A stretch of 64,000 nt of DNA from JAKOWB01 sp038363005. Lineage in GTDB: Bacteria; Pseudomonadota; Alphaproteobacteria; Kiloniellales; JACOMY01. Shown here piece after piece: positions 56,050-64,000 of the stretch; position 1 is the stretch's first letter, and every line of letters begins with the position of its first letter. The position numbers and the translations under genes are program-made. The notes under the pieces are model-generated. The model saw only the letters and a list, made by a program, of their open reading frames with translations, had not been told where the DNA came from and ran no database searches. The DNA lies in contig JBBQBI010000017.1 of NCBI GenBank assembly GCA_038363005.1, positions 37,900-101,899 on the forward strand. The letters run 5' to 3'.

Positions 56050-56886
56050 ATGACGGCTGACGACTGGGGCCTGCTGTTCCTGCACGTGCCGAAAACCGGC
56101 GGCACCGCCCTGTCGGCACGCCTGGAGGCCGCGCTGCCGGCGATGGAACGCTCGCCGCTGATGCTGCCGCAGGAACTGGCGGCCGCCGATATGGCGCGGA
56201 TCCGGGGCTGGCGCCTGGTGCAGGGGCACCTGCTCCACGCCCAGTTGCAACAGCTGCGCCAGCTTTCACCCCGCCGCTGGATCGTGGTCACCTGCCTGCG
56301 CGACCCGGTCGAGCATTTCATCAGCCACTTCCTGCACATCAAGCGCAGTCCGGACCACGACTGGCACCAGGCGCTGCGTGACTGCAGTCTGGCCAGGGTG
56401 GTGGCCGACCCGCTGTGGTCGCGGCGCCTCGGCAGCTACCAAGCCAGCTTCCTGCTCGAAGCGTTGCTCGACGGCGCCGAGCCACGGCAGCCGGAACAGA
56501 TGCCGGACTGCCTTGACCGCTGCGACCTGGTTGGCACCACCGCCGACCTGGAGGGGCTTTGGCTGGCGATCTCGGCGGTGACTGGCTGGTCGCCTGGCGT
56601 GGGCAGGGTGCCGGCGCACAATGCCGCGCCCGAAGCACAGCGCGCGGCTGAGCTGGGCAGCGACCTGGACCCGGCATTGCTGCGGGACATCGCCGCTGCC
56701 GGCGCGATCGATGCCGCGCTGTACCGCCAGGTCGCAGCGCGCCAACAGCTGCAGCAGGCTTGCCTGGCCGCCCAGCTGGGACTGCCGTCGAGAGTCGGGG
56801 ACAGCCAGATTCTCGCGGCCGCCTTGGACGCGCGGCTGTGCGCGCAGGGGCCGGTTCCGCTCGCCGCCCTGCTGCCTCGGCCATGA
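56050..56886 (+). CDS. Sulfotransferase-like protein
   Basis: A 278-residue protein resembling PAPS-dependent sulfotransferases. The 5'-phosphosulfate loop is LHVPKTGGTALS and the 3'-phosphate segment is TCLRDPVEHFISHFLH, in the order and spacing of the heparan-sulfate/GalNAc-type (family 2) group. The usual His of the active site may lie in GHLLHAQL. The acceptor is unknown; carbohydrate is likely given the family. It follows pheA by about 47 bases and may share its transcript. Confidence 0.8.
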   Translation: MTADDWGLLFLHVPKTGGTALSARLEAALPAMERSPLMLPQELAAADMARIRGWRLVQGHLLHAQLQQLRQLSPRRWIVVTCLRDPVEHFISHFLHIKRSPDHDWHQALRDCSLARVVADPLWSRRLGSYQASFLLEALLDGAEPRQPEQMPDCLDRCDLVGTTADLEGLWLAISAVTGWSPGVGRVPAHNAAPEAQRAAELGSDLDPALLRDIAAAGAIDAALYRQVAARQQLQQACLAAQLGLPSRVGDSQILAAALDARLCAQGPVPLAALLPRP

Positions 56887-56887
56887 T

Positions 56888-57065
56888 GTGGGCGAGCTGC
56901 TGTCACAGGTCGCCGATGTGATGCTGCACCACGCCATGTGCCGCCTGCGCCACCGCGTGGTAGACGGCGAAGAGTTCCGGGTCCTTCAGCACCTTTGCGG
57001 CGCTTCATCTCGACCAGGGTCTCGCACCAGTGGCGCAGGCGCGCCGGTAGCGCCTTCCTGCCCTC
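56888..57065 (-). pseudogene. Remnant of a TetR-type regulator C-terminal domain
   Basis: The minus strand reads EGRKALPARLRHWCETLVEM, then KRRK, and after a one-base shift at the A run 56994-56996 continues VLKDPELFAVYHAVAQAAHG followed by VVQHHIGDL, then a TGA (56903-56905). This sequence has the look of the C-terminal helices of TetR/AcrR regulators. The DNA-binding half is missing and no complete frame exists. I regard it as a decayed gene lying between the sulfotransferase and clpB; family identity rests on pattern only. Confidence 0.5.
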
Positions 57066-57103
57066 GGCGTGTCAGCCCATTTGCTTCACTCGCCCGGTCC
57101 CCT

Positions 57104-57134
57104 CTTGTGTCTTTTCGGCCACAGCTTATCTAGG
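57104..57134 (+). promoter_or_regulatory. Sigma-32 (RpoH) heat-shock promoter of clpB
   Basis: CTTG at 57104-57107 is followed after 17 bases by CTTATCTAGG (57125-57134), a full match to the alphaproteobacterial RpoH -10 consensus CYTATNTNNG. The ATG of clpB lies 136 bases downstream, leaving a leader of about 130 bases. Confidence 0.75.
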
Positions 57135-57269
57135 GTAAGGGCCTGACTTGATCGACATCAGGGGTAGGCCGGTGGCTCCCGTGCCGGTACCCGGGCGGGG
57201 GTCTCGTGCGTTGGATTGGCATCAGGGGCGCGTGCCGACTTCGGGCGGGCCTTGCATGAGGGCAAAGAC

Positions 57270-59861
<2,592 letters not shown>

Positions 59862-59880
59862 GACGCCCTGGCATTGGCAG

Positions 59881-59913
59881 GCCCCCTCTCCGCACTGCGG
59901 GGAGGGGGCTTTT
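59881..59913 (+). terminator. Rho-independent terminator of clpB
   Basis: GCCCCCTC (59881-59888) pairs with GAGGGGGC (59902-59909), extended inward by CCG/CGG, and is followed by TTTT at 59910-59913. It begins 20 bases after the clpB stop. Confidence 0.85.
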
Positions 59914-59940
59914 CCCCTGCGAGCCGCTAGACTCCGGCGC

Positions 59941-61080
59941 ATGACCGCTGCCGTTCCCTCCGCCGCATCCGTCTCCGCGCTCGGCGCGGCGGCCCAGGCG
60001 CTGCTCGACCGCGAGCAGCCGGCGAAGGCGGCGCGCGTCGCCCTGGCGGCGCTGGCGGCCGACCCGACCGATCGCTTCACGCTGGGCTTCCTGGCGCGGC
60101 AGGCAGCGGCGGTGGGCGATGGCGACGCCCTGCTGGCCGAGACCCTGGCACGGCTGGCCGCCGCCGACCCGCGGGCCCAGGGACTGCTGGAGGCGGGGGA
60201 GGCTGCCGACGACGTGACACGGGCGCAGCGGGCGACCTGGATTCTGGACCTGGGACACCCGGCGCGGGCTCGTGCGCTTGCTGACGGCGCCGCGCCGGTC
60301 CTGCTGCTGGCGCGCGGTCGCGCCTGCCGTGCCCTGGGCGACCTGGGCGGCGCGGCGGCGGCCTATGCGGCGCTGCTGGCAACGCGACCCGACCAGGCGG
60401 AGGCTCGCAGCCTGCTGCCCTGCCTCCGGGGTGTCGCGCCGGAGGCACCGGCGACGGCGGCTGGCCTGGCCGCCGTGCCCTTCTGGCGCATCGACGACCC
60501 GCTGGCCGCCACCGACCACCGGGCGCTGCGCGAGGCCGCGCTGGCCCGTCTGGCCGATTTTCGCCCGGCCCGGGTGCATCCGCTGCCCGACCAGGCCGGC
60601 GCCGAGCAGCCGGAGTCGCGCCGGGCACTGCGCCTGGCGACGCCGCTGGCGGAGACGCGGGCTTTGGCTGCGTGGTTGGAGCAGCAACGGCCTACCCTGC
60701 TGCGGGCGCTGCTGGGCGACGCGGCCACAGTGGGGCGCCTGGAGTTGCAGGTGACGCTGTCGGGGGCCGGCGACTTCTACAAGCCGCACCGCGATGCCGG
60801 CGATCGCGCCACCGGCCTGCGGCTGCTGACCGTGGTGCTCTATCTGCATCGCAAGCCACGCGGCTTCGCCGGTGGTGACCTCAGGCTCTACGACAGCGAC
60901 CTGGCGGCCGGGCACTGGCTGGCCGGCGGCTTCACGCTGATCCCGCCGGACGACGCCACATTGCTGGTGTTTCCCGCCGCGGCGACGCACGAGATCACCC
61001 CGATAAGCGGCGTTGAGCGACCGGAGAATGGGCGCCTGACGGTCAACGGCTGGTTCCATCGTGCCCCGGACGCGGGGTAG
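59941..61080 (+). CDS. 2-oxoglutarate/Fe(II) oxygenase with N-terminal helical repeats
   Basis: A 379-residue protein. The first ~165 residues are Ala-rich helices arranged like TPR repeats (AAQALLDREQPAKAARVALAALA and ARGRACRALGDLGGAAAAYAALL parts). The C-terminal oxygenase has the Fe ligands in PHRDAG (His-x-Asp near 283-285) and ATHEITP (His near 350), with the 2-oxoglutarate Arg in GRLTVNGWFH. This is the prolyl-4-hydroxylase-like type that hydroxylates proteins or small molecules. A related gene follows ten bases later, so the two form a pair. Confidence 0.85.
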   Translation: MTAAVPSAASVSALGAAAQALLDREQPAKAARVALAALAADPTDRFTLGFLARQAAAVGDGDALLAETLARLAAADPRAQGLLEAGEAADDVTRAQRATWILDLGHPARARALADGAAPVLLLARGRACRALGDLGGAAAAYAALLATRPDQAEARSLLPCLRGVAPEAPATAAGLAAVPFWRIDDPLAATDHRALREAALARLADFRPARVHPLPDQAGAEQPESRRALRLATPLAETRALAAWLEQQRPTLLRALLGDAATVGRLELQVTLSGAGDFYKPHRDAGDRATGLRLLTVVLYLHRKPRGFAGGDLRLYDSDLAAGHWLAGGFTLIPPDDATLLVFPAAATHEITPISGVERPENGRLTVNGWFHRAPDAG

Positions 61081-61089
61081 CCTGGGGCC

Positions 61090-62037
61090 ATGAGCGATTC
61101 CAGCACACAGTCCCAGGGTGGCGAGGCGAGCGCCGCGGAGCTGGCGCTCGCCGGCCTCGATCTGCTGTCACGCGGCGTGGCTGGCAAGGCGGCGGCGCTG
61201 GTAGCGTGCGCCCAGGCGCTCGACCCGGACGAGCCGACCGCCTGGTATCTGCGTTGCGAGATTGACCGGGCGGCGGGCCGGCTGGCCGAGGCCGCGGCGG
61301 CGGCGCGGCGCTGGCACGCGCTGGCACCGCAGGACCTGCAGGCGGCGGCCATGGCGGCGGCGTTGAATGGCCAGCCGCTGCCGCCGGACTATGACGGCGT
61401 CACCGCCGTCCCCTTCATGCTGCTCGACGACTTCCTGGCGCCGGCGCAGCACGCCGCCGTGGTGGACTATTTCCTCGAGGCGGTGGTCGACCTGATCGAC
61501 GCCTCAGTGGTGAAGGCCGACGGCCTGCGGGTGCGCGACGACGCGGCGCGCTCCGCCCGGGTCGCCTACGAGCCGGCGACGATCAAGGACTGGTTCGTCC
61601 CGCTGGTCGCGCAGCACTTCGAGGCTGCCTTCCAGCAGTTTGGCATCCCGGCCTTCGTGCCGGCCAAGCTGGAGCTGCAGCTCACCGCCAGCTTCCACGG
61701 TGATTTCTATCGCCGCCACCGCGACTATGACCCGGCGAAGCCGAACGGCGTGGAAACCCGGCGGCTGAGCTACGTCTATTATTTCCGTCCGCCCGGCGGC
61801 AGCTTCGAGGAGGGCCTGCTCAGGCTGTACGACTGGCGGCCGACCGATGAGCGGGCCACGGTGCTGCGCTATACCGCGATCGAGCCGCTGGACAATCGCC
61901 TGATCATCTTCCCGAGCCACGCGCTGCACGAGGTCATGCCGGTGCGCGCGCTGTCGGGCCGCGTGGAAGATGGCCGCTTCACCCTGAACGGCTGGGCCAA
62001 CGTAGCGCCGCCGCCGGCCGCCACCGCCGCCGACTGA
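61090..62037 (+). CDS. 2-oxoglutarate/Fe(II) oxygenase (second of tandem pair)
   Basis: A 315-residue oxygenase with a shorter Ala-rich helical N terminus. The catalytic part (about 100-300) contains FLAPAQHAAVVDYFLE, the HRDYDP metal pair near 210-212, the RRLSYVYYFRPPGGSFEEG block, SHALHEVMPV with the distal His, and the 2-oxoglutarate Arg in GRFTLNGWANV. It shares domain order with the preceding gene but differs in detail, so they are distant paralogs or partners. Substrate is unknown. Convergent with the M23 peptidase 30 bases away. Confidence 0.86.
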   Translation: MSDSSTQSQGGEASAAELALAGLDLLSRGVAGKAAALVACAQALDPDEPTAWYLRCEIDRAAGRLAEAAAAARRWHALAPQDLQAAAMAAALNGQPLPPDYDGVTAVPFMLLDDFLAPAQHAAVVDYFLEAVVDLIDASVVKADGLRVRDDAARSARVAYEPATIKDWFVPLVAQHFEAAFQQFGIPAFVPAKLELQLTASFHGDFYRRHRDYDPAKPNGVETRRLSYVYYFRPPGGSFEEGLLRLYDWRPTDERATVLRYTAIEPLDNRLIIFPSHALHEVMPVRALSGRVEDGRFTLNGWANVAPPPAATAAD

Positions 62038-62066
62038 TCGCGGCGCAGGGCGCGCGCCTGGCTTCG

Positions 62067-63548
62067 TCAGTTCGCGCTGGCGTTGCTGCCTGTCGTCTCG
62101 GCGATCTGCGGCACCGCCACCTTGACGCTGGTGGCGCGTAGTTTGTCGACCTCGGCGACCAGCGCCTTGAAGGTCTCCAGGTCCTTGCCGGCCAGCGTCT
62201 CGCCCGAGGGCAGCTTGACGCCCAGCGGATTGACCTGCTTGCCGCCGACCAGAATTTCATAGTGCAGGTGCGGCCCGGTGGACTGGCCGGTGGTGCCGAC
62301 GTAGCCGATGACCTCGCCCTGCCTGACGTGGTCGCCCTTGCCCAGCCCGGCGGCGATCTTCGACATGTGGCCATAGGCCGTCATGTAGGTGCCGTTGTGC
62401 TTCAGGCGCACGTACTTGCCATAGCCGCCATTCCAGCCAGCAAGTTCCACCACGCCGTCGCCGGCGGCATAGATCGGCGTGCCGGTCGGCACGGCGAAGT
62501 CCACGCCCTTGTGCATCTTGGTGTAGCCGAGGATCGGATGCTTGCGCATGCCGAAGTTGGAGGAGATGCGCGCGCCGTCGACCGGCGTCTTCAGCAGCGC
62601 CTTGCGCACCGACTGGCCCTTGGGATCGAAGTAGTCGTCGTTGCCCGAGCCCGGGGTGAAGGCATAGAGCTCCAGCGCCTTGCCCGAGAGGGTCAGGCTG
62701 GCGAAGAGGATCTTGCCGGACTTGGCCAGTTCGCCGTTCTCGTCGTAGTAGGCCTCGTAGAGCACCTCGAAGCCGTCGCCCGGCTGGATCTCGCGCTGGA
62801 AGTCGACGTCGTAGGAATAGAGGCGGATTAGCTCGATCAGTGTCTGCACCGGCACGCCGGCGGCCTGCGCCGAGGCGAAGAGGCTGTCGTCGATGACGCC
62901 GCGTTCGCCCTGCACCTGCAGCGCCAGCGGGCGCTCGGTGGCGGCGGCCTGGTAGCCGCCTTGCTCGGCCAGGACCACCTGGACGGTCTTGTCGACCGAG
63001 GGCTGCAGCATGAGCGAGGCGAGCTGCGGCGGCTGGGCCTCCTCGCCGGCAGCGGCCCAGATGTCCTCGCCGGTCAGGAAGGTCAGCTTGATCTGCTGAC
63101 CCGGACGCAGGCCCTTGGGGCTGAAAACCTCGGACAGGGCAGTGACCGCTTGGTGCGCGTCGCTACGCTGCACACCTTCGCGCGTCAGCAGCGCCATCAG
63201 CGTGTCGCCCGGCGCCACCTCGATCACCACGGCATGCGCCGCGGTGGCCGATTCGGCCTCCAGCGCGACGGCGTTGATCCGATCGGGAACCAGGCTGCTG
63301 CTGGCCGGCAGCGCCGACTCGAGGTCGCTGCTGGGGGCCGGCAGGACGGCGACCAGCGGGCCGCTGAAGCGCTCGGCAGGGCTTTCGCGCGACTCGCTCA
63401 TCATCACGGCGGCGACCGCCAGCGGCGCCAGCAGCAATGCGGCCAGGCCGCCCTTGCGGGTGAAAGCGCGCCGACGCACGGCAGGGCCAGGCACAGCGTG
63501 CCGCTGCGCAGGCTCGGCGTGGCGCACGCGATCTCGTAGTTGACGCAT
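62067..63548 (-). CDS. M23 (LytM) family murein endopeptidase
   Basis: A 493-residue cell-wall peptidase or LytM-type activator. A membrane anchor lies at about residues 33-50 (GGLAALLLAPLAVAAVMM). A LysM/OapA-like module (VIEVAPGDTLMALLTREGV) and a Csd3-like middle domain follow. The C-terminal catalytic domain keeps the zinc ligands HKGVDFAVPTGTP, AYGHMS and HLHYEI, so it should be active, cutting peptide cross-links in peptidoglycan. I chose the ATG at 63548; an extension of 43 codons upstream shows no family likeness. Confidence 0.9.
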   Translation of the reverse strand: MRQLRDRVRHAEPAQRHAVPGPAVRRRAFTRKGGLAALLLAPLAVAAVMMSESRESPAERFSGPLVAVLPAPSSDLESALPASSSLVPDRINAVALEAESATAAHAVVIEVAPGDTLMALLTREGVQRSDAHQAVTALSEVFSPKGLRPGQQIKLTFLTGEDIWAAAGEEAQPPQLASLMLQPSVDKTVQVVLAEQGGYQAAATERPLALQVQGERGVIDDSLFASAQAAGVPVQTLIELIRLYSYDVDFQREIQPGDGFEVLYEAYYDENGELAKSGKILFASLTLSGKALELYAFTPGSGNDDYFDPKGQSVRKALLKTPVDGARISSNFGMRKHPILGYTKMHKGVDFAVPTGTPIYAAGDGVVELAGWNGGYGKYVRLKHNGTYMTAYGHMSKIAAGLGKGDHVRQGEVIGYVGTTGQSTGPHLHYEILVGGKQVNPLGVKLPSGETLAGKDLETFKALVAEVDKLRATSVKVAVPQIAETTGSNASAN

Positions 63549-63760
63549 CGACGGGTATTCCCCCCCGTTGTACAGTCGTAACGCTCTCGTCCCCGTCTGA
63601 AAAAGCCAAAGACCCGGGGCACTGCCTCCCGCGCGGCGCGACCTCTTGCTCCAGCTTTCAAATACCATGCGGATCAAGGGCTTCGCCTGTCAACCGGAAA
63701 AGGCCGGGCAGCCCTGCGGGGCGCGCGCAGGAAACGAGTCACAGGCTGACGTTTTTCGAT

Positions 63761-63789
63761 TTGACAGCCCTGGGGCACCCCGATATAAG
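63761..63789 (+). promoter_or_regulatory. Housekeeping-sigma promoter of an rRNA operon
   Basis: TTGACA (63761-63766) is followed after 17 bases by TATAAG (63784-63789), near-consensus for the main sigma factor, which is strong by the standard of this G+C-rich genome. Transcription should begin near 63796, directly before the antitermination leader. Confidence 0.8.
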
Positions 63790-63797
63790 CCGCGCCC

Positions 63798-64000
63798 TCA
63801 GCACGGCCTCGGCCGCCAAGGTCGACCGTGCTGAACTGTTCTTTGACACGTCAAATCTCGAGGAAGGGATGCGTGGGCGGCGTGGTAGTCGTCTTCGGAT
63901 GATGTTGGTGTTGGACTGGTTTGTTTGTCTGGCGCCAGGTTTTCTGAAGGTGCTGCAGGTTTGCTCATGTATTTCTGACTGGGTTCGCTCTTGCTGGCTT
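63798..64000 (+). promoter_or_regulatory. rRNA operon leader with boxB-like hairpin and boxA
   Basis: A nine-base-pair hairpin (TCAGCACGG, 63798-63806, with CCGTGCTGA, 63826-63834) precedes TGTTCTTTGACA (63837-63848), which resembles the boxA antitermination element bound by NusB-NusE. The next bases, AGGAAGGGATGCGTGGGCGG, are the conserved alphaproteobacterial sequence upstream of 16S rRNA. The 16S start sequence AGAGTTTGATC is not reached, so the gene lies just to the right of the window. Confidence 0.8.

Overview
The window is a roughly two-thirds G+C stretch of an alphaproteobacterial chromosome. Best guess is a member of the Rhodospirillales in the broad sense. The reasons are the cytochrome oxidase cluster order (coxB-coxA-ctaB-small coxF-like-ctaG-coxC-DUF983-surf1), a c-type cytochrome/kdsB/pheA neighbourhood, rpsT next to dnaA, UbiE/UbiB ubiquinone genes, and an rRNA leader of the alphaproteobacterial type at the right edge. 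It is nearly all ordinary core genome; I found no CRISPR array, insertion sequence, prophage or tRNA gene. The left ~400 bases differ: they are A+T-rich and hold the start of an unrecognised membrane protein that leaves the window, followed by a frameshifted remnant of a penicillin-binding protein 1A gene.

Layout. 1-950: A+T-rich edge and PBP1A remnant. 955-11471: mixed metabolic and transport genes (Bcr/CflA-type exporter, glyoxalase-fold protein, moeB, GNAT, cupin, 2-hydroxyacid dehydrogenase, SH3 protein, SDR, epoxide-hydrolase-like protein, MscS channel, methyltransferase). 11615-19102: replication block on the minus strand, dnaA, a glycosyltransferase, dnaN, recF, gyrB. 19674-27848: rpsT, enoyl-CoA hydratase, mutM, then the plus-strand run ubiE-ubiB-coaBC-dut-Rrf2 regulator-cysK. 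27999-35852: metallo-beta-lactamase-fold hydrolase, ubiD, rsmE-gshA, RidA, glycosyltransferase, tldD. 36213-42553: the aa3-type oxidase operon with its assembly factors. 42543-46524: M32 carboxypeptidase, TetR- and MarR-type regulators, CsaA-like protein, ghrA. 46546-52260: yejABEF peptide importer. 52337-56886: hisN-like phosphatase, two-domain cytochrome c, kdsB, pheA, sulfotransferase. 57104-63548: clpB with a heat-shock promoter, two tandem 2-oxoglutarate oxygenases, an M23 peptidase. 63761-64000: promoter and leader of an rRNA operon whose 16S gene begins beyond the window.

Functional links. Aerobic respiration is well represented: ubiquinone synthesis (ubiE, ubiB, ubiD), the terminal oxidase and its heme/copper assembly factors, and a membrane-anchored cytochrome c that could donate to it. 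Thiol metabolism is represented by cysK with a neighbouring Rrf2 regulator and by gshA. Several intergenic gaps carry paired, inverted copies of palindromic elements, which is the most visible non-coding structure. The points most worth following up are a MutM zinc finger whose fourth cysteine is replaced, a cytochrome with duplicated heme domains, the tandem oxygenases, a Pho-box-like triple repeat before a MarR-type gene, and two decayed genes (PBP1A, TetR-type). I do not see a convincing new multi-gene system here.
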